DNA of 64,000 nucleotides, from the NCBI GenBank assembly GCA_050299855.1, contig JBNKWQ010000018.1:186001-250000 (forward strand), written 5' to 3'. A program made the translations under genes and the position numbers. The notes beneath the pieces are model-generated. The model searched no databases, had not been told where the DNA came from, and worked only from the letters and a program-made list of their open reading frames with translations. Position 1 is the stretch's first letter, and each line of letters begins with the position of its first letter. The DNA is from Hahella sp050299855. GTDB taxonomy: Bacteria; Pseudomonadota; Gammaproteobacteria; Pseudomonadales; Oleiphilaceae. Positions 53,692 to 62,285 of this stretch are shown here, piece by piece.

Positions 53692-54444
53692 ATGAACAGC
53701 ATCCTGGTCAACGGTACAGAAATCAGCCCTGAACAGATCTATGCAGAGATGCAGTACTTTCCCTCAAACTCTGCAGAACAGGCACAACAGGCAGCCACCC
53801 AGTCGCTCATTATCAAGGAACTCCTCACCCAGAAGGCCGACGCTTTGGGGCTGTCCGCTAACAATGCTGATGACCTGATTGAGCTGGTATTGGATAAAGA
53901 CGTGACCGTCCCCGCGCCCACAGATGAGGAATGCCGACGCTTCTATGACAGCCATCTGGAACGCTTTAGTAGTTCACCTCTGGTGGAGGCCAGACACATA
54001 CTGCTCGGCGCAGCACCTGATGATGCCAAAGCCCGCGGTGAAAGGCTGGACCAGGCGGAAGCGTTGATCAAGCGTCTGCAGGAAAATGCCAATGAATTCG
54101 CCAAACTGGCGGAGAAGTTTTCCGACTGCCCATCTAAAACTACCGGCGGCTCGCTGGGTCAGGTATCCCAGGGACAAACGGTCGCTGAATTTGAAAAGGC
54201 CTTGTTTCGGGCCAAAGCAGGATTGGTCACCAGTCCGGTAGAAAGTCGCTATGGCGTACATGTGGTATGGATTGACCGCAACATTCCCGGTGAAGCCCTG
54301 CCCTACAACATGGTTGAGGAAAAGATCCACCAGTATCTGGAAGAAAGGGCAGAACGTCAGGCTATTGCCGACTACTTGAGACGTCTGACCGACGATGCAG
54401 ATATTGAGGGCGTTGAAATGGAATCAGCGCCGCTGATTCAGTAA
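53692..54444 (+). CDS. Parvulin-type peptidylprolyl isomerase
   Basis: 250 residues, no signal peptide. A helical N-terminus (~1-90) precedes a parvulin domain (~97-205; VEARHILLGA, FAKLAEKFSDCPSKTTGGSLGQ, YGVHVVWIDR). The layout is NifM/PpiC-like. A gene of this type follows narGHJI in many Pseudomonas-related genomes, so it may help nitrate reductase folding; that link is inferred from position. Confidence 0.9.
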   Translation: MNSILVNGTEISPEQIYAEMQYFPSNSAEQAQQAATQSLIIKELLTQKADALGLSANNADDLIELVLDKDVTVPAPTDEECRRFYDSHLERFSSSPLVEARHILLGAAPDDAKARGERLDQAEALIKRLQENANEFAKLAEKFSDCPSKTTGGSLGQVSQGQTVAEFEKALFRAKAGLVTSPVESRYGVHVVWIDRNIPGEALPYNMVEEKIHQYLEERAERQAIADYLRRLTDDADIEGVEMESAPLIQ

Positions 54445-54500
54445 CTGAAGACCACGTATAGCTCAATAACAGATGGCCCAATAACGGGCCATCTCAATGA

Positions 54501-55085
54501 CTACTCCTGCAGCGTATTCTGCTGCAAAGGAACCCGATACTGTAACGCCTGCCCTAACTGTTCTCCCCACTGGCGTGCGTCGATCAGGCGATTACTCCAG
54601 GCTTGCAACAGGTTCAAGAGGGTCGGCGGAATACGGTCAGACTCAATGCTGTCCATAAGGTTTTTGACTTCGTGCCCCAATTCAGTATCCCCCAGAATCA
54701 GCAGCCGACGTTGGAAGAACATGGTATCCGGGTCTGCGTTTTGCGTGGCAATTTGCAGAAAGGTCATGGCATCCGCACGAATTTCCGTATCGGCATGGGC
54801 ACTGGCAGAGATACTGATTTCGCGCCTGGAAGACAATCCGAACCCCCAGCTAAGCTGCATATCCACCACGGTAATCCGGACTTTTTTATCTATCAAACAA
54901 TCGAAATCACCTTCGGCAATGCGCCCACCCAGGACGCGCTCAAGTATTTGCCGCAGCATCAGGCATTGAATTCCGGCAGGCATGGCCCGAAACGGAACCC
55001 CCGCATAAAACATGGGGCGTTTGAAGAATTCGAGAGGACCCGGCGGCGACGGAAAAGTTTTTTTCAGGGACTTTAGCAATGACAC
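54501..55085 (-). CDS. ubiT: UbiT, SCP2-type accessory factor for anaerobic ubiquinone synthesis
   Basis: About 194 residues with an SCP2 lipid-binding domain (FDCLIDKKVRITVVDMQLSWGF; FFQRRLLILGDTELGHEVKNLMDSI). The pattern matches E. coli UbiT/YhbT (174 residues), which binds the quinone intermediates. The GTG at 55085 gives the best length; the frame stays open to 55160. It is divergent from ubiU and next to narGHJI. The family works without oxygen. Confidence 0.88.
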   Translation of the reverse strand: MSLLKSLKKTFPSPPGPLEFFKRPMFYAGVPFRAMPAGIQCLMLRQILERVLGGRIAEGDFDCLIDKKVRITVVDMQLSWGFGLSSRREISISASAHADTEIRADAMTFLQIATQNADPDTMFFQRRLLILGDTELGHEVKNLMDSIESDRIPPTLLNLLQAWSNRLIDARQWGEQLGQALQYRVPLQQNTLQE

Positions 55086-55220
55086 AACTGATATCTCTCT
55101 GTTAGTCAGGAATGCTTCATTAAATCGACAAAATCCATGGCTTTCATTGATGTCCGTCAACTACCAAACAGCCCTTTGGCAATAGCCTGAAACACTCATA
55201 CTCAAAGCAGAGATCACAAT

Positions 55221-55274
55221 GAAAGAAGAGGTCGTAGTAAAAGAGGAGGTCGTAGTGAAAGAAGAGCACTTGGC
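55221..55274 (+). repeat. Three 18-bp tandem units in front of ubiU
   Basis: Three head-to-tail copies begin at 55221, 55239 and 55257 (GAAAGAAGAGGTCGTAGT and close variants, the third degenerate after nine bases). They lie between the divergent ubiT and ubiU genes, in the ubiU leader. Confidence 0.7.
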
Positions 55275-55290
55275 GGAAGAAAGAAATACG

Positions 55291-56286
55291 ATGGAACTGG
55301 TATGTCCGGCAGGAAGTCTCCCCGCCTTCAAGACGGCCGTAGAAGCAGGTGCCGATGCGATATATATCGGCTTTAAAGACAACACTAACGCCCGTCATTT
55401 TGCCGGTCTTAATTTCGATGATCGCAAAGCCCGGCAGGCTTTGGAACTGGCCCGGGACAAAGGCGTAAAACTCTTTGTCGCTATCAACACCTATGCTCAG
55501 CAAAAAGAGTGGCCACGCTGGCAGGCGGCGGTAGATCATGCCGCTGCCATTGGTGCTGATGCCCTGATAGCAGCGGACCTCAGTGTATTGCAATATGCCT
55601 GTCACCAATACCCAGACCTGCCGCTGCACCTTTCAGTGCAGGGATCTGCGACCAATTTCGGCGCCCTGGAGTTTTATGTTCGCCAGTTTAATATCAAGCG
55701 GGCGGTCCTGCCCAGGGTGTTGTCACTCAAACAGGTGAAACAGGTCGCCGCCGCCAATGTCGTAGACGTGGAAGTGTTTGGGTTCGGCAGCCTGTGCATC
55801 ATGGCAGAAGGGCGTTGTTACTTATCATCCTATATCACCGGCGAGTCACCCAACACTCAGGGGGTGTGCTCCCCGGCCCGATTCGTGAAGTGGCGTGAAG
55901 ACGGCAATCAGCTGGAATCCAGTCTCAACGGCGTAGTCATCGACCGCTATCAACCCGATGAGAAAGCTGGCTACCCCACCCTGTGTAAAGGGCGCTTTGA
56001 CGCCGAAGGACAGCGCTATCACGTGCTGGAAGAACCCACCAGTCTGAATACACTCAGCATCCTGCCTGAACTTCACGCCGCTGGAGTGAAAGCCATCAAA
56101 ATAGAGGGACGTCAGCGTAGCCCGGCTTATGTGGGCCAGGTGGTTTCCGTATGGCGTCAGGCACTGGACAGGCTGCACACAGATCCTTCTGCATTCAATA
56201 CCGAAGAAAGCTGGATGCGTACTCTGCAAGCCCTGTCTGAAGGCAGCCAGACGACCTTGGGGGCCTATTCCAGGCCCTGGCAATAG
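55291..56286 (+). CDS. ubiU: UbiU, U32-family Fe-S protein for anaerobic ubiquinone hydroxylation
   Basis: 331 residues, exactly the length of E. coli UbiU/YhbU, which supports the ATG at 55291. It begins MELVCPAGSLPAFKTAVEAG. The Fe-S Cys residues are in LCIMAEGRCYLSSYITGE and GVCSPAR and further along LCKGRF. UbiU and UbiV form a heterodimer that hydroxylates the ring without O2, using prephenate as oxygen donor. The longer frame from 55219 would translate the tandem repeat. Confidence 0.93.
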   Translation: MELVCPAGSLPAFKTAVEAGADAIYIGFKDNTNARHFAGLNFDDRKARQALELARDKGVKLFVAINTYAQQKEWPRWQAAVDHAAAIGADALIAADLSVLQYACHQYPDLPLHLSVQGSATNFGALEFYVRQFNIKRAVLPRVLSLKQVKQVAAANVVDVEVFGFGSLCIMAEGRCYLSSYITGESPNTQGVCSPARFVKWREDGNQLESSLNGVVIDRYQPDEKAGYPTLCKGRFDAEGQRYHVLEEPTSLNTLSILPELHAAGVKAIKIEGRQRSPAYVGQVVSVWRQALDRLHTDPSAFNTEESWMRTLQALSEGSQTTLGAYSRPWQ

Positions 56287-56332
56287 ACATCAGATAACTT
56301 TCCTTACTAACCATTCATATTGGGATAACACC

Positions 56333-57211
56333 ATGAAGATTACCTTGGGCCCCCTCCCCTATTTCTGGGAAAAAGATAAGGTATTGGAGTTTTATAATGC
56401 TGCTGCAGAAGCACCGGTTGACATCATCTATCTTGGAGAAACCGTTTGTTCGAAGAGACGCCAGCTTAATCAGGAGGATTGGCTTTCCCTGGCCGATAAG
56501 CTGACTGATGCTGGAAAGCACGTCATTCTGTCCACACTGGCATTAATCGAAGCCGAATCTGAGTTACACGCACTGCGTCGCCAGTGTGAACTGGCCGTGG
56601 AGCACAGGTTGATGGTGGAAGCCAACGACATGGCGGCCGTCAACTACCTGTCGGAGTTGGACCATCCCTTTGTCGCGGGGCCGGCTTTGAATATCTACAA
56701 CGCTCACAGCCTGGATTTATTGGCGAGATCAGGTTGTCATCGTTGGGTCCCTCCTTTGGAGCTTGGGAAGGATACGATCGAAGACATAATGAAGGCCAGT
56801 GAACAGAAACCGGAAACGGAACTCTTTGCTTATGGCCACATGACACTGGCTTACTCCGCCCGATGTTATACCGCGAGAGCCCACGATTTACCTAAAGACC
56901 AGTGCCGGTTTATCTGCCTGAAGCATCCTTCGGGGGTGAAATCCACCAGCCAGGATCGTCAGGAACTCTTTACCCTGAATGGAATTCAGACCCAGTCCGG
57001 CAAATGTCTCAATTTACTGAATCAATGGCAGGAAATTCGAGCACTGGGAATAAATCTGATCAGACTGGCACCGGAAAACCCCGAGGTACTTAGCCTGATC
57101 AAAAACCTGAACGACTCCATACAGAATGACCTAACCACTGTCACTCCCTACACTAGCCATCATTGCAATGGCTACTGGAACAGGCTTGCCGGGATGGAGC
57201 TACATAACTGA
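56333..57211 (+). CDS. ubiV: UbiV, partner of UbiU
   Basis: 292 residues, the same length as E. coli UbiV/YhbV. U32-family barrel with LGPLPYFWEKDKVLEFYNAAA at the N-terminus. Fe-S Cys candidates are GETVCSKRRQ (residue ~40) and the cluster YSARCYTARAHDLPKDQCRFIC (~181-198). It follows ubiU by 46 bases, in the same operon. Confidence 0.93.
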   Translation: MKITLGPLPYFWEKDKVLEFYNAAAEAPVDIIYLGETVCSKRRQLNQEDWLSLADKLTDAGKHVILSTLALIEAESELHALRRQCELAVEHRLMVEANDMAAVNYLSELDHPFVAGPALNIYNAHSLDLLARSGCHRWVPPLELGKDTIEDIMKASEQKPETELFAYGHMTLAYSARCYTARAHDLPKDQCRFICLKHPSGVKSTSQDRQELFTLNGIQTQSGKCLNLLNQWQEIRALGINLIRLAPENPEVLSLIKNLNDSIQNDLTTVTPYTSHHCNGYWNRLAGMELHN

Positions 57212-57363
57212 CAACCTGATTTGCCTCTGCAACGTATATTATTAATCCGGCAGTCAAATAGCTTCGACACCCCCTGATAAAGATTGCATAGTGCGGAGAA
57301 TATCAAGGGATTGGTAACATCAGTGCAAATACATCGGCACTTTTTAATCATTTAGTCCTTCAA

Positions 57364-57390
57364 TGTAGGATTTTTCACTGCCCGTTCGTC
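57364..57390 (+). promoter_or_regulatory. Possible ECF42-type promoter
   Basis: TGTAGG and CGTC are separated by 17 bases, close to the TGTCGA / CG(A/T)C motif reported for ECF42 promoters, 36 bases before the DGPF gene. Would fit autoregulation. The -35 differs in two bases, so this is tentative. Confidence 0.35.
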
Positions 57391-57425
57391 TATTGCATGA
57401 ACTCAACCAAAGAGGAAACGACACT

Positions 57426-57779
57426 ATGCAATACATGCTATTGATTCATCATGATCCTGCCTGGCCAGACAGCTCCGTTAATATGGAGCCTATTTATGAT
57501 CAACACAGAAAGCTTCAGGAGTTGAGCAAATCCCGGGGCCATTTTGTTGCAGGGGATCGATTACAGGGTATCGAAACCGCCACGACCGTACGGAAAAAGA
57601 ATGACGAACTGGTAATCACAGACGGTCCTTTTGCAGAATCCAAGGAAGTGTTTGTCGGCTATTACCTCATGGAATGTGAGAATCTTGATGAGGCCCTGGA
57701 ATACGCCAGGATGATTCCCGTACCAGAAGGCGGTGGTGTGGAAGTCCGACCAGTCTACTACTCGGCACCTCGCAATTAA
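57426..57779 (+). CDS. DGPF/YCII-related protein
   Basis: 117 residues, ferredoxin-like YCII fold: MQYMLLIHHDPAW, VITDGPFAESKEVFVGYYLMEC and EGGGVEVRPVYY. The DGPF motif is present (TDGPFAESKE). Proteins of this group are encoded next to ECF42 sigma factors and are thought to be their target or partner. The ATG follows AGAGGAAA. Confidence 0.9.
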   Translation: MQYMLLIHHDPAWPDSSVNMEPIYDQHRKLQELSKSRGHFVAGDRLQGIETATTVRKKNDELVITDGPFAESKEVFVGYYLMECENLDEALEYARMIPVPEGGGVEVRPVYYSAPRN

Positions 57780-57805
57780 CTTATTCCAATAGCGGGAGTG
57801 TCTCC

Positions 57806-59062
57806 ATGCAGGAGACGATAAAGAAAGCTCGCGGCCCGGCCCTTGCCACACTTATCCGTCTGATCGGAGAATTTGACCTGGCAGAAGACTGCCTTCAGGA
57901 TGCTTGCCTGAAGGCAGTCGAAACCTGGCGGGACGATATTCCTGATAACCCCACTGCCTGGCTGGTAACAACAGCCCGCAACAGGGCCACCGATATTTTC
58001 CGGCGTCGACAGCATCACCATAAGAAAGTGGCTCCCTATCTGGAATTGGTGGAAACGGAGCCCAGCGCCCAGGATCCTCTGCAACAGGAGCAGGACATCC
58101 TTCGCCAACATCTGAAAAATGATTACCTGTGTCTGATATTCACTTGTTGTCACCCGGCTATGACTCTGAAAACCCAGATCGCCCTGACACTAAAAACGGT
58201 GGTAGGGCTAACTTTGCCAGAGGTTGCCCGGGCCCTGATGGTTGGCGAAAAGACAATGGAGCAACGCCTTTTCAGAGCTAAAAGTAAAATCACCAAAGCC
58301 CGAATCGCTTACCAGATCCCGGCCCCCAGACATCTTGAATCCCGACTCAGCGCAGTATTAAAAGTTATCTACCTGATATTCAATGAGGGTTATAGTTGCA
58401 GCCCGGGCGGTGATCCGATTCGAAAGTCTCTGTGTCATGAATCCATTGCTCTAGCTGAAACCTTGTCAGCACTCTACCCGAATAACAGCGAAGTGCTTGG
58501 TCTGACAGCTCTGCTGTATTTACAGGATTCAAGGTATGAGGCCCGAATTTCTTCGGATGGAGATCTAGTGCCATTAGCCGAACAGGATCGTCGGCTATGG
58601 AACCAGGCTCAAATCGAATCGGGTAAAGCACTATTGGATAAAGCACTCCAATTCAAGCACCCGGGGCCCTATCAGGTACAAGCGGCAATAGCGGCTCTCC
58701 ATTGCACAGCCAGGGACTCAGTAGATACGGACTGGTCCCAAATATTAATGCTGTATGATTCCCTGCTAAGATTTGAAAACTCCGCCATTATCCATCTCAA
58801 TCGGGCAGTCGCGCTGGCTCACGTTTACGGGCCGGAGGAGGCTATTACATTATTGAATGGCTATTCCCATGATATAACCATGCAAAGTTACTCTCATTAC
58901 TATGTGGTTCTGGGACACTTACAGGAGCATGCACAAAATTACGCTGAAGCAGCAATAAACTTTCAGAAGGCACAGGTGCTCACTAACACCTCTGAAGAAC
59001 AACGTTACCTTGAACACAAAATCCGTTATCTGAAGCAGCAGACCATCATCCCTAAAAAATAG
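57806..59062 (+). CDS. ECF42-type RNA polymerase sigma factor with TPR extension
   Basis: 418 residues. Sigma region 2 (FDLAEDCLQDACLKAVETW; NPTAWLVTTARNRATDIFRRR) and region 4 (LPEVARALMVGEKTMEQRLFRAKSKI) occupy ~1-170. The remaining ~240 residues are a helical extension (DUF6596/TPR-like, FNEGYSCSPGGDPIRKSLCHESIAL ... HYYVVLGHLQEHAQNYAEAAINF). This size and the DGPF neighbour define ECF42. No anti-sigma gene is adjacent; the extension is thought to take its role. Confidence 0.92.
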   Translation: MQETIKKARGPALATLIRLIGEFDLAEDCLQDACLKAVETWRDDIPDNPTAWLVTTARNRATDIFRRRQHHHKKVAPYLELVETEPSAQDPLQQEQDILRQHLKNDYLCLIFTCCHPAMTLKTQIALTLKTVVGLTLPEVARALMVGEKTMEQRLFRAKSKITKARIAYQIPAPRHLESRLSAVLKVIYLIFNEGYSCSPGGDPIRKSLCHESIALAETLSALYPNNSEVLGLTALLYLQDSRYEARISSDGDLVPLAEQDRRLWNQAQIESGKALLDKALQFKHPGPYQVQAAIAALHCTARDSVDTDWSQILMLYDSLLRFENSAIIHLNRAVALAHVYGPEEAITLLNGYSHDITMQSYSHYYVVLGHLQEHAQNYAEAAINFQKAQVLTNTSEEQRYLEHKIRYLKQQTIIPKK

Positions 59063-59132
59063 TTTTATCTACCGTAGGGTTTGTCTCATCTCATTCGTCT
59101 AGTTAATGCAAAACCACAGAATGAGGTGAAAA

Positions 59133-59786
59133 ATGAAAGCATATATGGTCTATGGATCGCCCAACTGCCGTAAAGTGTTGGCCACCATTAAACATTTCCA
59201 ACTGGATGTGGAGATCGAATATCTCGAGTTCGACAAAGGCAATCTGATGACGCCCGAATATACAGCCATCAATCCAAACCGAAAAGTACCGGCACTGGTG
59301 GATGGAGATTTTAAGCTTTGGGAATCTAACGCAATCTGTCAGTACCTGGCATGTCAGTATGGTAACGGCGAGCTGTTTTCCGGCTCTCCCCGGGATAGAG
59401 CCAACATATCCCGCTGGCAGTTTTGGGAGACGGCTCATTTCAATCTGGCTTCCGGCACCATTCTTCTGGAAACCTTCTTTAAACCACTATTTATGGGCGC
59501 CCCCGGAGACCCAGCCAAGATAGCCGAAGGTAAAGAAAGGTTTCCGGTATATGCCCAAATCCTGGATGACCAACTGGCCCGGTCCCCCTTCGTGGCTGGC
59601 GACAAACTTAGCATCGCTGACTTCGCCCTGGCCTGTCAGTCAGACCACTGGGAAGCAGGAGGAGTGCCTTATCAACCCTTCAAGAACATTATCAGCTGGC
59701 TGGAAAGGCTGCATCAGGTCGATGCCTGGGTTTCCACATGTCAGATCAATGAAAAAATGCTGGAAACAGTGGCCGAAGCCAACTAG
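59133..59786 (+). CDS. Glutathione S-transferase family protein
   Basis: 217 residues. An N-terminal thioredoxin-like domain (YGSPNCRKVLATIKHFQL; NPNRKVPALVDGDFKLWESNAICQYLA) and a C-terminal helical domain (SRWQFWETAHFNLASG) are present. The ES-x-A-I segment binds glutathione. The gene lies 70 bases after the ECF42 gene in the same direction and may be part of its regulon; that is an inference from position. Confidence 0.9.
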   Translation: MKAYMVYGSPNCRKVLATIKHFQLDVEIEYLEFDKGNLMTPEYTAINPNRKVPALVDGDFKLWESNAICQYLACQYGNGELFSGSPRDRANISRWQFWETAHFNLASGTILLETFFKPLFMGAPGDPAKIAEGKERFPVYAQILDDQLARSPFVAGDKLSIADFALACQSDHWEAGGVPYQPFKNIISWLERLHQVDAWVSTCQINEKMLETVAEAN

Positions 59787-60249
59787 CCAAGTATAGATAA
59801 TCGATAGGACATCAATGTCCAGAGAGCATAGAACTCTCTGGGCCGCTTCGGAAGGTTAAAAGGGGGGGCTGTTGATTGTACAACTATCAAAAGCCATATA
59901 AGTTACATCCAGAGTCGAACAATACAACTTGGACTATGCTGAAACACGAAGAAGTAAACAGCGCTCTTCCCCAAATTTTGATTTTAAGGACTGGGCCTGT
60001 CTCCAGCATAAATGCAGTGCTGAATGCCCATAGACGCGTTCACCACTGAAACCAAGTTCTACTAGGATTGACTATAATTCACAGGGCATCCACAGCAAGG
60101 TAAAAGCTGTGAAAGGTCAAAGTCGGCCTCAGCTGAAGTATTGTTAGCCATCCATGGAGTTTCGATGAGCTCTCAAGAACTGTTACCGAACGTTCGAAGG
60201 TTTGCATGCCCTGGTCGGTATCAGATAATGCAATCATTACTCGCCTCCC
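59787..60249. other. Intergenic gap, GST to the unknown operon
   Basis: About 460 bases without a gene. CCAGAGAG/CTCTCTGG (59819-59841) is an 8-bp hairpin after the transferase gene, possibly a 3' end. The rest shows nothing that I can name. Confidence 0.4.
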
Positions 60250-61197
60250 TCATTTCAGATAAGGCAGGTCCAACCATAGCTCAATCACCCCGACCCGAGG
60301 TTTCTTGGCGGTATAGTTAACGTAGGAACGAGTGATCATTTTGGTAGTGTCAGATTCAGGATACCCAAGCCCCTTAAGTGCATCGGTAATATCAGCTGCA
60401 AGTGCCTTGGCCTCTGCCTCGTCTTCGCTATGAAAGAAACGCACCTCATGTTTCCCTACCGCCGAGGTTTCGCGGTCCTCTCCGGGAACAATGTATCCTT
60501 TTTCCTTCAGCACCTGGGAGAGTTCTTCCGCCTGGCCTCTGGTGGCGCTGGCAAACTGGAAGAAGACCGTTGTTTTGTTACGCTCCCTGAACTGCTTGTT
60601 GACCTCTGTCGTTTCGGTGATCACCGACGAAATGGCATTCCCCCGGGTTTCGGAGCTATCGACATTCATTTCAGTTCTGGTAGATTCCTCCCCGGCAATA
60701 GCGTTCAACTGGTCAACCTGCTGAGCCAGCGATTGCAGTTGGTCGGAAAGCTTTTCAAAGTTTTCCGCCAGCGGTTTTACTTCTGTGGAATATAGGGCCA
60801 CCAAGTTACGGGCATCCACATTCAGGGAGTTCACTTTGAGAATGGTTTCATCGAGCTGTGAGGCCTGAGGCTCAAAATCCTTGATTTTCTTGTCCAGATC
60901 CAGCACCACTTCGTTCGCCTGTTTGGCCAGAATCCGGGACTCCACAATCAGTCCTTCAATTTCCCTACGCTTCTCCTTGATATCCGCCACGATGGACTCA
61001 TCAATTTCGGCGCGGATTTCCGCTTTAATTTCAGCCTTGATATCCGACACAATATCCCAGCTGACAAAGCCGAGTGTCGCGATTACGGTGGTGCCGATGG
61101 TGGCATAAACCCGAAATAACGCCGGTCTGACACGTTCGGTCACCTTATCAGATAACTGACGTTCGAGAAGTTCGAGCTTATCCTCGTCCATCATCAC
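60250..61197 (-). CDS. Membrane-anchored coiled-coil protein with LytR_C-like end
   Basis: 315 residues. An N-terminal amphipathic part (~1-22) leads to one membrane helix (~28-50, RVYATIGTTVIATLGFVSW). A long coiled coil follows (~55-170; IKAEIKAEIRAEIDES, EVVLDLDKKIKDFEPQASQL). The C-terminal ~110 residues begin FFQFASATRGQAEELSQVLK and run through HEVRFFHSEDEAEAKALAADI, resembling LytR_C/SPOR-like folds. No family name can be given. It is the third gene of an operon with two unknown partners. Confidence 0.65.
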   Translation of the reverse strand: MMMDEDKLELLERQLSDKVTERVRPALFRVYATIGTTVIATLGFVSWDIVSDIKAEIKAEIRAEIDESIVADIKEKRREIEGLIVESRILAKQANEVVLDLDKKIKDFEPQASQLDETILKVNSLNVDARNLVALYSTEVKPLAENFEKLSDQLQSLAQQVDQLNAIAGEESTRTEMNVDSSETRGNAISSVITETTEVNKQFRERNKTTVFFQFASATRGQAEELSQVLKEKGYIVPGEDRETSAVGKHEVRFFHSEDEAEAKALAADITDALKGLGYPESDTTKMITRSYVNYTAKKPRVGVIELWLDLPYLK

Positions 61198-61245
61198 TTC
61201 CTCACTCCCTTCAAAATGCCTGCGTGAGTTTGGAGGTACCCTGGT

Positions 61246-61494
61246 TTAAAGCCCTACGCCGAGCTTTTTCAGGAGGTTCAGTGCGGATTTGGCATGGTTA
61301 GCCACTTTGACAACTTTCTGGTTTTCGTCAGTGGCACTATTAACGTCCTTGATCATGCTGTGCAGCTCTTTGAGCTCATCATCGTTGAATGCGCTGCGCA
61401 ACTGGGGCTTGGACATGGGCAGGGAGTTGCTGACATCGTTGGCAATATCAGAAATTTCAGGACCAAATTCTTCTTTCAGGTCATTCAGACTCAT
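61246..61494 (-). CDS. Small helical hypothetical protein
   Basis: 82 residues, no signal peptide or membrane helix. Mostly charged helix, ending SALNLLKKLGVGL. Not recognised. It is 15 bases after the lipoprotein gene and 48 bases before the coiled-coil gene, so an operon is likely. The preceding AGGAGAGCC gives a strong ribosome site. Confidence 0.6.
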   Translation of the reverse strand: MSLNDLKEEFGPEISDIANDVSNSLPMSKPQLRSAFNDDELKELHSMIKDVNSATDENQKVVKVANHAKSALNLLKKLGVGL

Positions 61495-61509
61495 GGTGGC
61501 TCTCCTCCG

Positions 61510-62064
61510 TTAGAATCCTGCGCTTTTCAGGGAACTGGCGATAAAGGTTGTGACACCGGGGGGAATGGGAACCAGACTACCGACTTCTTTCAGGGCCGAC
61601 TTCTGCAGGGAGGATACCGCACTCGCACTGACCAGCAGGTCAGTAAGGCTTTCATTGGCATCCAGGGTATTCTTGACGTTCTGGGAAATGATCTCGCGCA
61701 TGCTGTCCGCTTTGGTCTTGATCTTCTTACGGACTTCAGAACGAATCAAAACTGCCAGACCGGCCACGTCTTCCTGCTGGCTATAGCTCAGCGCAGCCGT
61801 CGTGGATAAACCTTTTTTACTTCGGTAGGTGGAGTCCGCTTTGGCGTAGACATTGGACCATCGCTCATCCAGCATGTTGTAGGCCGATTCTTCCCAGGCT
61901 TCCACCATTGCCAGACCATTGTCTCCAATCGTCGTGATCCCTTTGGACACCTGACGGTTAACATCGATAGCCGCCTGAGGAACGCTCACGCAGCCAGCGC
62001 TGACTCCCAAAATAAAACATACAACCAGACCAACCAGAACCTTGAAGGCTAATTCCCTGTTCAT
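61510..62064 (-). CDS. Lipoprotein of unknown function
   Basis: 184 residues. Hydrophobic signal (FKVLVGLVVCFILGVS) with lipobox VSAGC, then a helical body with no known domain (EESAYNMLDERWSNVYAKAD; VRKKIKTKADSMREIISQ). The ATG at 62064 places the signal properly; an upstream start at 62097 is possible. First gene of the three-gene group. Confidence 0.7.
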   Translation of the reverse strand: MNRELAFKVLVGLVVCFILGVSAGCVSVPQAAIDVNRQVSKGITTIGDNGLAMVEAWEESAYNMLDERWSNVYAKADSTYRSKKGLSTTAALSYSQQEDVAGLAVLIRSEVRKKIKTKADSMREIISQNVKNTLDANESLTDLLVSASAVSSLQKSALKEVGSLVPIPPGVTTFIASSLKSAGF

Positions 62065-62285
62065 CACCGTTATCCCAGGTATTGGTGACTGCGCCATGCA
62101 CAGTGTCGATTATTCAAGACTGCTTCATTGCTAAAGCTAGCTCATCTCGGGAAATCCGCAAGATCCTGCCGCCAGACCAAGGCAAAAACAGGCAAATCCC
62201 GGTATCAAGTCTAAGAACGTTCGGCTAACGAATGGGATTTTTAACCACAGAACTCAGAAGAGATACAGAAAGCGGCCAATTCCCT

